Part shown: positions 28,050 to 37,928 of the stretch, piece after piece | How the letters are laid out: every line of letters begins with the position of its first letter | Numbering within the stretch: position 1 is the first letter of the stretch | Source: Hyphomicrobiaceae bacterium | GTDB lineage: Bacteria > Pseudomonadota > Alphaproteobacteria > Rhizobiales > Hyphomicrobiaceae | Assembly (NCBI GenBank): GCA_016793635.1 | Contig: JAEUMD010000019.1 | Location: 124,001-188,000, forward strand | Direction of reading: 5' to 3' | Length of the DNA stretch: 64,000 bases | Made by a program: the position numbers and the translations under genes | The notes under the pieces: model-generated | Told to the model about the DNA's origin: nothing | Seen by the model: only the letters and a program-made list of their open reading frames with translations | The model's database searches: none

Positions 28050-29093
28050 ATGACCGATATTGCCCTGGATCACCCTGTAGACGGGGCAAACGTCAACTCC
28101 CCGTCCGCTGCTGCCCGGGGCCTACCCGAGATCCCCGTCCTCGAGGTCGGCCCGGATTTCGGTTACGAGACGTTGGAGCGGGAGCTTGCCCGCGCCCACC
28201 AGCTGCTCGATTCCGCGACCGCCCGCGTGCCTCGCTCGGCCCTCAAGACACTCGATGCCGTTTCGCGCCGCTGGCTCGTGCGCTGGAGCAACCGGCATCT
28301 CGGCGAGATCGACCGCATCGCCCGCCGGCTGGACCGCCCCGGCGCGTATTTCCTGTCCGTCAATTACGAGTGGGGCTGCACCTGCCGGGTCGCCCCATCG
28401 CCTGACGGCGCCACCGCCCGCTTGGTGCGCGTGCTCGACTGGAAGACGGAGGGCCTCGGGCGTTATGTCCTGGCGGCTCGGGTCAAGGGCGCAGCCGGTC
28501 CCTTCACCACACTCACCTGGCCCGGCTACACAGGTGTTCTTCAGGCCGTCGCTCCGGGGCGCTTCGCCGCCGCGCTCAACCAGGCACCGATGCGCAAATC
28601 GGTCGGTTACTATTACCTGGATTGGGCGGTCAGCCGCCCGCGCGTCTGGTCCATGCCGCACGACACGCCGGCCCATCTGCTGCGACACGTCTTCGAGACG
28701 GCCGAGACATTCGCCGACGCCCGCCGCATGCTGACCTCGACGCCGATCAGCTCGGCAGCGATCTTTTCCCTGGCCGGGCTCGGTCCCGGCGAGACGGCCG
28801 TGATCGAGCGGCGCGAGACCGACGCCAACGTCCATCGCGGCGCACAGGTCGCGGCCAATCACTGGCAAGCGTTCGGATGGCACGGGCACGCACGGGGCGA
28901 AGACAGCGGCGGGCGGGCGTGCCGGATGGCCGGAGTATCGACCGTTTTTGACCCAGGTTTCCCCTGGCTCACCCCGCCGATCCTGAACGACAACACACGG
29001 CTGGCGATGATCGCGGACGCGACCAGCGGCCGGATCGTCGCCCAGGGGTTCGAGGCCCGCCGCGCTGCGACGGCGCCACTTTCGATCGACTGA
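28050..29093 (+). CDS. Acid ceramidase/choloylglycine hydrolase-like Ntn amidase
   Basis: 347 aa. After about 105 residues comes NYEWGCTCRVAPSPDG and then RLVRVLDWKTEGLGRYV, which match the nucleophile Cys and the R-x-x-D-W element of the acid ceramidase/NAAA branch of Ntn hydrolases; TWPGYTGVLQAVAPGRFAAALNQAP and the ETDANVHRG region fit the later conserved parts. These enzymes cleave a linear amide after self-processing to expose Cys. No signal peptide is evident, so it may act in the cytoplasm. Substrate unknown. ATG 28050 is chosen over a GTG 51 bp upstream; neither has a strong ribosome binding site. Confidence 0.72.
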   Translation: MTDIALDHPVDGANVNSPSAAARGLPEIPVLEVGPDFGYETLERELARAHQLLDSATARVPRSALKTLDAVSRRWLVRWSNRHLGEIDRIARRLDRPGAYFLSVNYEWGCTCRVAPSPDGATARLVRVLDWKTEGLGRYVLAARVKGAAGPFTTLTWPGYTGVLQAVAPGRFAAALNQAPMRKSVGYYYLDWAVSRPRVWSMPHDTPAHLLRHVFETAETFADARRMLTSTPISSAAIFSLAGLGPGETAVIERRETDANVHRGAQVAANHWQAFGWHGHARGEDSGGRACRMAGVSTVFDPGFPWLTPPILNDNTRLAMIADATSGRIVAQGFEARRAATAPLSID

Positions 29094-29313
29094 ATTTTTT
29101 GTCGGACACGCCTTCGGAATTCGGCTCTGGATGCGGCACGGGGTCGCTTTTGAGCATACCGGCTCGCTTCGAATTGGCGCGTCCAGGTCCAGCGATCCAG
29201 ATGACCGTGCGCCGCCTCTGCCTTTCGGAACCGCGCAAATTCACCTCTCCGCCAACGGTTTGCGCCCGCGAACGGACAGACCACCGCACGAAGCCGCGAC
29301 CACCCAGGTCTAT

Positions 29314-29330
29314 TTTGGAATTATTCTATA
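29314..29330 (+). promoter_or_regulatory. Candidate Irr-binding ICE box
   Basis: TTTGGAATTATTCTATA matches the published ICE consensus TTTRGAAYNRTTCYAAA at 16 of 17 positions. It lies 124 bp upstream of the iron-binding protein gene, in an otherwise GC-rich 360-bp gap that holds no gene. Irr itself is encoded in this window. Irr often activates genes through ICE boxes placed well upstream, but the direction of control cannot be read from the sequence. Confidence 0.75.
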
Positions 29331-29453
29331 TTCCGCCCGTCCACATTGCCGGCTTGACAGGCGTAGCCGTTGCCGACTTTCCTTAGCCCGGTTCGAACGA
29401 GCCATGCTCATCATCCTTGTCGGGGCCTTGAACCCCGGTCTGTGGAGGACACC

Positions 29454-30515
29454 ATGCACACGACACGCGGCCCGCGCGCGCGCCGCTTCCTCGCGCTTTC
29501 TCTCACCAGCCTCGGCCTTGGCCTCGCAGCCACCTCGACCACCGCGCTCGCCGCGGACGAGGTGAACGTCTACTCGTATCGCGAGCCAGGCCTCATCGCA
29601 CCGCTGATGGACGCCTTCACCCAGAAGACGGGCATCAAGGCGAACGTCGTGTTCGCCAAGGACGGACTCAACGAACGCATCAAGGCGGAAGGGGCCAATA
29701 GCCCCGTCGACGTGCTGCTGTCGGTCGATATCGCGCGGCTCTCGGAAGCCAAGGAGAGCGGCATCACCCAGTCCGTGAAGTCGCCCGAGATCGAGGCCAA
29801 CATCCCGGCCAACTACCGCGATCCGGACGGCGAGTGGATCGGCCTGTCGCAGCGTGCCCGCGTCATCTACGCCTCACGTGACCGCGTCAAGCAGGACGCC
29901 ATCTCGTACGAGGAACTGGCAGACCCGAAGTGGAAGGGCAAGGTCTGTTCGCGCTCCGGCCAGCACACCTACAACACCGGTCTGCTCGCCTCGATCATCG
30001 CCCACTCCGGTGAGGCGAAGGCAGAGACCTGGGCGGCGGGTGTGAAGGCAAATCTCGCGCGCAAGCCTGCGGGCGGCGACCGCGATCAGGCGAAGTCCAT
30101 CTTCGCCGGCGAGTGCGACATTGCCATCGCCAACACGTACTACATGGCCGCGATGGAGACGAGCGACAAGCCCGAGCAGCGCGAGTGGGCGAAGTCGATC
30201 AAGATCATCTTCCCGAATGCGGCCGACCGTGGCACGCACGTCAACATCTCGGGCGCAATCCTCGCCAAGCACGCGCCGAACAAAGCCGCTGGCGTGAAGC
30301 TGATCGAGTTCCTCGCATCCGAGGAGGGCCAACGGATCTACGCCGAGCAGGTCAACGAGTACCCGCTCAAGGGCGGCGTCGCGGTTTCCGATCGCGTGAA
30401 GGCATGGGGCGAGCTCAAGGCAGACAAGCTGCCGCTCGCCGAAATCGCCAAGAGCCGCAAGAAGGCGTCCGAGATCATGGACAAGGTCGGCTTCGATCAG
30501 GGCCCCGGCGCCTGA
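29454..30515 (+). CDS. Ferric-iron ABC transporter substrate-binding protein
   Basis: 353 aa, FbpA/FutA-type periplasmic protein. Twin-Arg-containing signal (RGPRARRFLALSLTSLGLG, cleavage near ALA) precedes DEVNVYSYREPGLIAPLMDAF. Iron-coordinating Tyr are likely in NVYSYRE and ANTYYMAAM, as in this family. GTGGAGGACACC precedes ATG 29454. No permease or ATPase gene is adjacent, so it is an orphan SBP relying on a system elsewhere. The upstream ICE box supports iron control. Confidence 0.88.
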   Translation: MHTTRGPRARRFLALSLTSLGLGLAATSTTALAADEVNVYSYREPGLIAPLMDAFTQKTGIKANVVFAKDGLNERIKAEGANSPVDVLLSVDIARLSEAKESGITQSVKSPEIEANIPANYRDPDGEWIGLSQRARVIYASRDRVKQDAISYEELADPKWKGKVCSRSGQHTYNTGLLASIIAHSGEAKAETWAAGVKANLARKPAGGDRDQAKSIFAGECDIAIANTYYMAAMETSDKPEQREWAKSIKIIFPNAADRGTHVNISGAILAKHAPNKAAGVKLIEFLASEEGQRIYAEQVNEYPLKGGVAVSDRVKAWGELKADKLPLAEIAKSRKKASEIMDKVGFDQGPGA

Positions 30516-30542
30516 ACCGCCACCAAGTGTGAATCATCTTGC

Positions 30543-30578
30543 ACGGGCTCGCCCAATCGCGGCGAGCCCGTTTTCGTT
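30543..30578 (+). terminator. Rho-independent terminator after iron SBP
   Basis: Perfect 11-bp stem (30543-30553 with 30561-30571), 7-nt loop, then TTTCGTTT. It isolates the iron-binding protein gene from the following FAH gene. Confidence 0.85.
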
Positions 30579-30663
30579 TGCGCAACCCGTTGCGCATCGC
30601 GCTATAAACGCCGTCATGCCCGGCGCTACCAGACCGGCAATCAAAACAAAACGGGGGGGATGC

Positions 30664-31509
30664 ATGAAGCTCGTCAGATTTGGACAACCCGGCGCCGAAA
30701 AACCCGGTCTCATCGACGCCAGCGGCACCATTCGCGATCTCTCGGCTCATATTCCCGATATCGACGGCCGCACGCTCGGAGCCGAGACGATGGCGCGCAT
30801 CGCGGCGCTCGATCCGGCGACGTTGCCAGCCGCCGCGCCGGCGCGCCTCGGCTCACCCGTCGGCGACGTGCGCAACTTCATCGGCATCGGCCTCAACTAT
30901 GCCGATCATGCCGCCGAGGCGGGGCTGCGGATTCCGCGCGAGCCGGTGATCTTCAACAAGATCGGCAACTGCATCGTCGGACCCAATGACGACGTGATGA
31001 TGCCGAAGGGCGGCGAGCGGCTCGATTGGGAGGTCGAGATCGCGTTCGTCATCTCAAAGCGCGCGCGTTACGTCGAGGAGGCCGACGCAGCGGGGTACAT
31101 TGCCGGCTACCTGATTTGCAACGACGTCTCCGAACGCCATTTCCAGACCGAGCGCTCGGGACAGTGGGTGAAGGGCAAGTGCGCGGAAACATTCGGCCCG
31201 CTCGGTCCCTGGCTCGTCACGCCAGAAGAGGTCGGCAACGTCGACAATCTCGGCATGTGGCTCGACGTCAACGGCGTGCGCCGCCAGACGGGCAACACGT
31301 CGACGATGATCTTCAAGATCCCCTACATCCTCTCCTACGTGACGCAGTTCATGGTGCTCGAGGCGGGCGACGTCATTACCACCGGAACGCCACCGGGCGT
31401 CGCGCTCGGCATGAAGGAGCCGCAGTGGCTGAAGCCGGGCGACGAGATGCGCCTCGGCATCGACAAGCTCGGCGAGCAGCGCCAGCGCGTCGTCGCGTTC
31501 AGGCCGTAG
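30664..31509 (+). CDS. Fumarylacetoacetate hydrolase family protein
   Basis: 281 aa. A C-terminal FAH domain begins at VRNFIGIGLNYADHAAEAGL; metal ligands are expected in DWEVEIAFVIS and the downstream Asp of ICNDVSERHFQ; GDVITTGTPPGVALGMKEPQ is a family signature. Members include fumarylpyruvate hydrolase and ureidoglycolate lyase; the substrate here is not determined. ATG 30664 follows a run of G (GGGGGGG), which serves as the ribosome binding site. Confidence 0.88.
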   Translation: MKLVRFGQPGAEKPGLIDASGTIRDLSAHIPDIDGRTLGAETMARIAALDPATLPAAAPARLGSPVGDVRNFIGIGLNYADHAAEAGLRIPREPVIFNKIGNCIVGPNDDVMMPKGGERLDWEVEIAFVISKRARYVEEADAAGYIAGYLICNDVSERHFQTERSGQWVKGKCAETFGPLGPWLVTPEEVGNVDNLGMWLDVNGVRRQTGNTSTMIFKIPYILSYVTQFMVLEAGDVITTGTPPGVALGMKEPQWLKPGDEMRLGIDKLGEQRQRVVAFRP

Positions 31510-31856
31510 AGCATGAACGGCCTTGATGGATCGCGATCGCAATCCATCAAGGCCGTGAAGCGCACTCTCAGACATCTGCATGGATTGCGGCGCGCGTCTG
31601 CGATAACCGCGTGAAGCGGCCTACCGCCGCTGACGCAACAGCCTACCGCACGCGGAGCAGTTCGCCCTGCGCGCACGCGGACAGTTCGCGCGGCAATCAT
31701 GTGTGATTGGGCAAGCCGAACCCGACGCTCTATAACCGAAGCATTCGGTTGGATGGGAAACCCCGAGGGACGCCGCCAGTCCGCGACATCGTCGTCGGGC
31801 TCTGGCGGTAGATGCGCCTGCGCTGAGCAGGCCAGATCCACGAGAGGAGTTCCGTC
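31510..31856. other. Intergenic region with REP-like palindrome
   Basis: 347 bp between FAH and CBS genes. It contains the 15-bp-stem palindrome at 31517-31556 (listed separately). The rest has no gene with a ribosome binding site; it should include the promoter of the CBS gene. Confidence 0.5.
31517..31556. repeat. REP-like palindrome, intact copy
   Basis: Perfect 15-bp inverted repeat (31517-31531 with 31542-31556) around a 10-nt loop, starting 8 bp after the FAH stop. There is no T-tract. A degenerate copy occurs at 55343-55375, so this is probably a dispersed repeat rather than a plain terminator. Confidence 0.7.
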
Positions 31857-32276
31857 ATGCAAGTCAAACAAGCCATGCATTCGGGCGTCTACTGGGTCGA
31901 TCCGAGCACCCCGCTTTGTGACGTTGCCAAGCTGATGCGCGACCACAACGTTGGCGCTATTCCAGTCGGCGACAACGACAGGCTGGTCGGCATGATCACC
32001 GACCGCGACATCGTTTGCCGTGGGCTCGCCGATGGCCTCGATCTCGACAGTGCCTGCGCGCGCGACGTGATGAGCCGGGGCATCTATTTCACCACCGAAT
32101 CCACGAGCATCGCCGACGCCGCCTCGATCATGGAGGAGCACAAGGTGCGGCGGCTCCCCGTCATCAACGATAAGAAGCGCATGACGGGTATGCTCTCGGT
32201 CGGCGATATCTCGCACGCAGGCCAGGAACAACTGTGCGGCGAGGTGCTCAACGCCGCCGGCGCACGCGCCGCCTAG
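31857..32276 (+). CDS. CBS-domain protein
   Basis: 139 aa, essentially one pair of CBS motifs (Bateman module): VKQAMHSGVYWVDPSTPLCDVAKLM with VGMITDRDIV, then ARDVMSRGIYFTTESTSIADAASIM with MLSVGDISH. Such stand-alone proteins usually sense adenine nucleotides and control a partner. GAGAGGAG precedes ATG 31857. No partner is evident nearby. Confidence 0.88.
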   Translation: MQVKQAMHSGVYWVDPSTPLCDVAKLMRDHNVGAIPVGDNDRLVGMITDRDIVCRGLADGLDLDSACARDVMSRGIYFTTESTSIADAASIMEEHKVRRLPVINDKKRMTGMLSVGDISHAGQEQLCGEVLNAAGARAA

Positions 32277-32547
32277 CGCGACACAACGCACCTGTTGATC
32301 CAACTTGCGGGGCCGGCACCGTGTCGGCCCCGTGGTTGTCTGTGGCGAGTGCGCAATCGGTCGAGATGCATGCGCCGGGCGCTTTTATCGATCGCCGGCA
32401 TCGCAACCAAGTCCCCTGTCCGGGAGTGCTTCACTTTTGCGGTCGCCGCGGTGCGCTACGCCTGTCATGCTGCGGTCTCAGACAGTCACTGATGGCACCG
32501 AAGCATCGCGGCTTCGGGGGCCATGCGAACAGCCCCCAGGACACGCC

Positions 32548-32913
32548 ATGCGAACACGACCCGACGTTATCGAGACCATCGAAGTCGCTGGTCACGAGAT
32601 ACACCTCGACGAGCATGGCTTCCTGTTCGATCCGCAGGAGTGGAACGAAGCGGTGGCGCTCGAAATCGCGCGCCGCGTCGGTATCGAGATGACAGAGGAT
32701 CATTGGGACGTGGTGAGGTTTATGCGCACGTTCCTGGCCGAGCACGGCGTTGCGGCGGATGCGCGCTTCGTCATGCGCTATCTCGATGCGCGGGCCAGCG
32801 AGTTCGACATGCGCGGCAAGGACCTGCTGTTCCGGCTGTTCCCGTATGGATACGTCGGCCAAGCCTGCAAGATCGCCGGCATGCGCCAGCCGCGCGCATG
32901 GAGCACGGGCTGA
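32548..32913 (+). CDS. DsrC/TusE-family protein with Trp in place of the C-terminal Cys
   Basis: 121 aa. The family pattern is clear: HLDEHGFLFDPQEWNEAVA, LTEDHW-like MTEDHWDVVRFMR, and FPYGYVGQACKIAGMRQPR at the C-terminus. DsrC has two Cys near the end (CysB and, 11 residues on, CysA); TusE keeps only CysA. Here only Cys107, at the CysB position, remains and Trp118 sits where CysA should be. It therefore cannot act as an ordinary TusE persulfide carrier or a canonical DsrC trisulfide carrier. AGGA precedes the start. No sulfur-oxidation gene is adjacent. Confidence 0.8.
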   Translation: MRTRPDVIETIEVAGHEIHLDEHGFLFDPQEWNEAVALEIARRVGIEMTEDHWDVVRFMRTFLAEHGVAADARFVMRYLDARASEFDMRGKDLLFRLFPYGYVGQACKIAGMRQPRAWSTG

Positions 32914-32941
32914 ACGCGCCGCCCTAGACAGCCTCGATGGT

Positions 32942-33775
32942 TCAGCGCGTGACGGGGAACGCGTAGGTGAGGCCGACGCCGCTCATCCACTGGTTGTCGG
33001 TCTCGCTGATCGGGCTGTCGGCGGCGTCGCCGAGCAGGAGGCTGTAACCGCCGATCAGCTTGAGCGTCCAACGCGGGTCGAGCGGTACGTCCACTGATGC
33101 CTTGATGTAGACATCCTTGAAGCCCGCGCTCGCCTTGAATGCATTGAACGACGATGCCGCGGCTTGCGGCGCCGAGACACCGAAATAGGCATCCATATAG
33201 TCGCCGTCGGCCCAAGTGACGCCAGCGGTCAACGTACCGGTGATGCCGCGCCCCATGTTCTCGCGCAGCTCGACGCCTGCCCGCGCGAGGCCGCCCGTTT
33301 CATCGCCAGTGACCTGATGGTTGTAGCTGAAGAACGGCATGATCGAGCCGAGCCGGTAGGCAACATAGCCACCGACAACGAGACCGCCATCGACGTCACC
33401 GAGGCCTTGAAGGCGGGCCGCGTCATCCTGGTCCCGGCCAAATCGATAGCCGACGACCGGCCCCGCCTCGAACCCGTTCGCACTTAGCAACCGGAACCGG
33501 AGGTCGTCGACACCCTTGAACTGGACGAAGCCGTCGCCATTGCCACCTGCGGGGGCGACGTAAGGAACGCCCCAGACCTCGTATTCCTTCGAGCCTTCGT
33601 ACTTCGGCTTCACGATGGCGAGGCCGCCGAGCTGAAAGTCGAATCCGCCCGAAGACGGACGGTCGTCCCACCCGCCGGCATAGGCAGGGCGGGCTTCGGT
33701 TGCATTCAGCGCGATTGCGAGCCCAAGCGCCGCCAATGCGGCGTTCGGCAGGCGGGCATGATTGAGAACTATCAT
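32942..33775 (-). CDS. MipA/OmpV outer-membrane protein
   Basis: 277 aa with a signal peptide (AALAALGLAIALNATEARPAYA). FDFQLGGLAIVKPKYEGSKEYEVWGVPYV and the final GGYSLLLGDAADSPISETDNQWMSGVGLTYAF show the MipA/OmpV family; alternating hydrophobic strands suggest a small beta-barrel. ATG 33775 is preferred to an upstream TTG. OmpV-like proteins often form small channels or scaffold murein enzymes; function here is unknown. Confidence 0.85.
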   Translation of the reverse strand: MIVLNHARLPNAALAALGLAIALNATEARPAYAGGWDDRPSSGGFDFQLGGLAIVKPKYEGSKEYEVWGVPYVAPAGGNGDGFVQFKGVDDLRFRLLSANGFEAGPVVGYRFGRDQDDAARLQGLGDVDGGLVVGGYVAYRLGSIMPFFSYNHQVTGDETGGLARAGVELRENMGRGITGTLTAGVTWADGDYMDAYFGVSAPQAAASSFNAFKASAGFKDVYIKASVDVPLDPRWTLKLIGGYSLLLGDAADSPISETDNQWMSGVGLTYAFPVTR

Positions 33776-33971
33776 GAAGCGAATCAATCTCGATGGCGTT
33801 TAAACGAGATTGCCGTCAATGCGTGACAGAGCGAGTGGCCGGCGCGCATTTCCCCCGTCTTCCACCAGCAGCGTTGCCGCAACGCAACAGATCGACCCGG
33901 CGCCCGAACGGGCCACGGGGCTGACACCCCGATCCGCATGTGCCGCCACGGCAGCGAAAATCCGGCATTGA

Positions 33972-35027
<1,056 letters not shown>

Positions 35028-35194
35028 GCCTCGCCGGCAATGAGGCCCGCCGGCCGCGACGTTCCTCGCCGCGTTGGGGTTGCAACCGGGCAACATTCGC
35101 GGAGTGATAGGGATTGCGTACCGGCTCGGGCCATCGCCGGGCGGCGAGAGGCATGCTAATCAATGCCGTTCGCGGGATACTGGAACCGACGCTG

Positions 35195-35740
35195 ATGAAA
35201 TCCAAGCTCGTCGCATGCACCCTGGCAGCCAGCCTCGCCGTCGGCTTGGCAGCGCCGTCGCACGCGAACGGCCTGTTCCGCGAGCTTCGCGTCGGCGTTC
35301 TCGCGCATGATGTGCCGGACCTGTGGAGCGGGTTCCGCGTCGAGGACGCCCCCGTCGCCTTCAACGTTGAAGCGGTACTCACGCCGGCGCTTCCGTTCCT
35401 GGGCGGCGCGATCCGTCCGGCCATCGGCGCCTCGGTCACCTCCGGCGACAGCACGAGCAGCGCCTATCTCGACGCCCGCTGGGAGTTCGAGACCTCGGCC
35501 GGCATCTTCTTCGGTCTCGGCCTTGGCGTCGTCGTCCACAACGGCCAGGAAGACCTGAAGGATCTCGACCTCAAGGCGCTCGGATCGACGGTGCTGTTTC
35601 ACATCCCGTTCGAGGTCGGCATGCGGCTCGATGCCCACAACAGCCTGTCGGTCTACTTCGAGCACATGTCGAACGGCGAGTTCGCCAACTTCAACGAGGG
35701 TCTCGACCGGCTCGGCGTGCGCTACGGCTACCGGTTCTAA
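35195..35740 (+). CDS. Lipid A 3-O-deacylase (PagL-like)
   Basis: 181 aa with a signal peptide (MKSKLVACTLAASLAVGLAA) and beta-barrel strands. The PagL catalytic His-Ser pair is in SVYFEHMSNGEFANFNEGLDRLGVRYGYRF; the outer-membrane ending Phe is present. It would remove the 3-linked acyl chain of lipid A. ATG 35195 is selected since the signal peptide starts there. Family membership is by motif and architecture. Confidence 0.8.
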   Translation: MKSKLVACTLAASLAVGLAAPSHANGLFRELRVGVLAHDVPDLWSGFRVEDAPVAFNVEAVLTPALPFLGGAIRPAIGASVTSGDSTSSAYLDARWEFETSAGIFFGLGLGVVVHNGQEDLKDLDLKALGSTVLFHIPFEVGMRLDAHNSLSVYFEHMSNGEFANFNEGLDRLGVRYGYRF

Positions 35741-35852
35741 CGTCGCGGGCGATCGCCACTTCGACCGGATCCAGCCTTTCGGGTGCCACCGACATCGATG
35801 GAAGCGGAAAGAGCCGCCATCTCAACCGGTCTTGACTGGCGGCTGGGGCCGC

Positions 35853-36584
35853 TCAAGTTTTCCCGCTCAACACCGCCAGCGCTTCCTTGGGATCGATGCG
35901 CCCGTCGTAGAGCGCACGACCGGAGATGGCGCCTTCGAGCAGCGCGCATTCGGGTCGCGTCAAGGCGCGAATATCGTCCATCGAGGCGAGCCCGCCCGAG
36001 GCGATGACAGGAATGCTCACCGCGCGTGCCAGCTCGACCGTGCTCTCGAGGTTGAGCCCCTTGAGAACGCCGTCGCGATCAATGTCGGTGTAGATGATCG
36101 CGGCCACTCCTGCGTCCTCGAACCGCCGCGCGAGATCGATCGCAGTGAGTTCGCTCGTCTCGGCCCAGCCTTCGACGGCGACCTTTCCGCCCTTGGCATC
36201 GATGCCGACGGCCACCCGGCCCGGGTAGAGCCGGCACGCCTCACGTACCAGCCCAGGATCGCGGACGGCGACCGTGCCGAGGATCACTCGGCGTATACCC
36301 TTTGAAAGCCAGGCGTCGATCGTCGCGAGATCGCGGATTCCGCCGCCGAGCTGAGCCGGAATTGTGATCGCTCCGAGGATCGACTCTACCGCCGCCGCGT
36401 TCACTGGGCGCCCCTCGAACGCACCGTTGAGATCGACGATGTGGAGATACGAAAATCCCTGCGCCTCGAACTCCCGTGCCTGCGCCGCCGGGTCGTCGTT
36501 GAACACGGTCGCCTGATCCATCTCGCCGAGCTTCAGTCGCACGCACTGGCCGTCTTTGAGGTCGATGGCGGGGAACAGGATCAC
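35853..36584 (-). CDS. hisA: Phosphoribosylformimino-AICAR isomerase HisA
   Basis: 243 aa half-barrel isomerase of histidine synthesis. [20 protein letters not shown] (catalytic Asp in AIDLKDG), [26 protein letters not shown], and [16 protein letters not shown] (second Asp) are typical. Start is GTG 36584, where the family N-terminus begins. It is not next to hisB, hisH or hisF, whereas these are usually linked in Alphaproteobacteria. Confidence 0.93.
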   Translation of the reverse strand: MILFPAIDLKDGQCVRLKLGEMDQATVFNDDPAAQAREFEAQGFSYLHIVDLNGAFEGRPVNAAAVESILGAITIPAQLGGGIRDLATIDAWLSKGIRRVILGTVAVRDPGLVREACRLYPGRVAVGIDAKGGKVAVEGWAETSELTAIDLARRFEDAGVAAIIYTDIDRDGVLKGLNLESTVELARAVSIPVIASGGLASMDDIRALTRPECALLEGAISGRALYDGRIDPKEALAVLSGKT

Positions 36585-36719
36585 GGGAGCTACCACATGT
36601 TGGAGTTGCCGATGCCTCCTGACGCTATATGCGCCAGGTGCAAGAGATGCCTTGAGTTGGCTGCTTTTCCGAGCGAAAAATCGCCTTTCGTTCCCGCCGT
36701 CAAGTGATGAGTGCCGTCC

Positions 36720-37076
36720 ATGTCCGCAGCGTCCGCCATTCCCAGCATCGCGCCAGGCTCCGCCCTGCTCGCAACCCAGTCGGAAACACCGGAATTGGCC
36801 GCACACCCGTTCTCCGGCATCAGCGAGGCCGATGCAGTCGAGATCTGGATCGCACGGTGGCTTCGCATCCCGTTGAAGACGTTGATCGCACGCTACGGCT
36901 GCGATTCGCGCCGTCTTTACGAGGTGTGGTGGAGCGAGCGACACCCCGCGAGCCGCAAGCGCGCGGAAGTGGAGTTCCGCCGCCGCTATCCGGCACTCGC
37001 GGACCGTACCAGCTACGGCTACCGCCGCATTCCCCGCGTCCACGCCACCGCCGCTCAGCTCGGCCTTTTCGAGTGA
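36720..37076 (+). CDS. Hypothetical HTH-like small protein
   Basis: 118 aa, family not recognised. The central part, [33 protein letters not shown], looks like a helix-turn-helix (predicted helices around [18 protein letters not shown]) of the kind found in terminase small subunits or sigma-4-type domains, followed by a basic stretch. ATG 36720 or GTG 36711 may start it. Role unknown. Confidence 0.5.
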   Translation: MSAASAIPSIAPGSALLATQSETPELAAHPFSGISEADAVEIWIARWLRIPLKTLIARYGCDSRRLYEVWWSERHPASRKRAEVEFRRRYPALADRTSYGYRRIPRVHATAAQLGLFE

Positions 37077-37351
37077 GGAAGGTGGCTACGCCCCAGCTCC
37101 TTGGGACGCTCTATCGGTCGGCCGCCGGCGAAACGCCCAGCAATCGCCCTGCCGCCCACAAAAAGAGAACTGAAAAAGAACAAAATTGAAACAGAGGCTA
37201 GACACGTCGCCTGTCCTGTGGCATGTTCTTCTTACGTTCCGAGCTGAAGCCGAAGTCGAGAGAAAGCCCCGAAATTCGGCCCCGAAATGCCCCCGAGAGC
37301 TTGTTCCGCGTCTCTCTCCCCGCGCCCCAAGTTGCCAGAGAGAGCCCCCCC

Positions 37352-37717
37352 ATGCGCACGTTCCTGATCTCCTACGATCTCGCCAATCCCGCCCTCAACA
37401 AGCATGCCGTCGCCCAGTCCATCATGGAGTCTGGCGAGCGTTGGGCCCGCCCGCTCGATAGCACCTGGTACGTGACCTCTGACGAGTGCGAGGCGGCCCT
37501 TGCCGAGCGGCTCGGCGCTCTGTTGGACGCCGACGATGGCCTGCTGATTCAGTCGGTGGACGATCAGGCCGTTCTCACCAACACGTCCCTGCGCTGGTTC
37601 CGCCAACGCCGTCCGGCCGATGCCCTGGCCAAGCCCAGCAACGTCGTTGCTTTCCCGGCGCCCAAGCCGGCCGAAGAGACGGACGAGCCGGAGCTGCCGT
37701 TCGCCCGCGCAAGCTGA
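37352..37717 (+). CDS. Small Cas2/SinR-like fold protein A
   Basis: 121 aa. The N-terminal MRTFLISYDLANPALNKHA, then LDSTWYVTSDECEAALAERLG and LLIQSVDDQAVL follow a beta-alpha-beta-beta-alpha-beta pattern like the ferredoxin fold of Cas2, VapD and so-called SinR-like proteins. No Cas1, repeat array or toxin partner is nearby. The tail is Pro/Ala-rich and acidic. A second, similar small protein follows 211 bp downstream. The fold is inferred from pattern only. Confidence 0.55.
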   Translation: MRTFLISYDLANPALNKHAVAQSIMESGERWARPLDSTWYVTSDECEAALAERLGALLDADDGLLIQSVDDQAVLTNTSLRWFRQRRPADALAKPSNVVAFPAPKPAEETDEPELPFARAS

Positions 37718-37787
37718 TCCACTGTTCGGGGCTGCCCGGCCCCGTTGCCTGCGTCGCGTAAGCTTCTCCCTCGTCGTGGTCCCCCAC

Positions 37788-37827
37788 CCCCTGCCGGCAC
37801 GCCCCCAAAACCTGAGGCCGGCAGGGG
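37788..37827. other. 11-bp GC-rich inverted repeat between the paired small genes
   Basis: Perfect arms at 37788-37798 and 37817-37827 with an 18-nt loop and no T-run. It may be an mRNA structure that separates the two small genes' expression. Confidence 0.55.
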
Positions 37828-37928
37828 CCCTCCACACGAGGCGATGTTCCCCCGCTCCAAAATTCGCCGCCCTCCCCCCCTTTTCACCTGCCGGCGCACG
37901 TCCGCCGCATCGCCCCAGGATGACCGCC

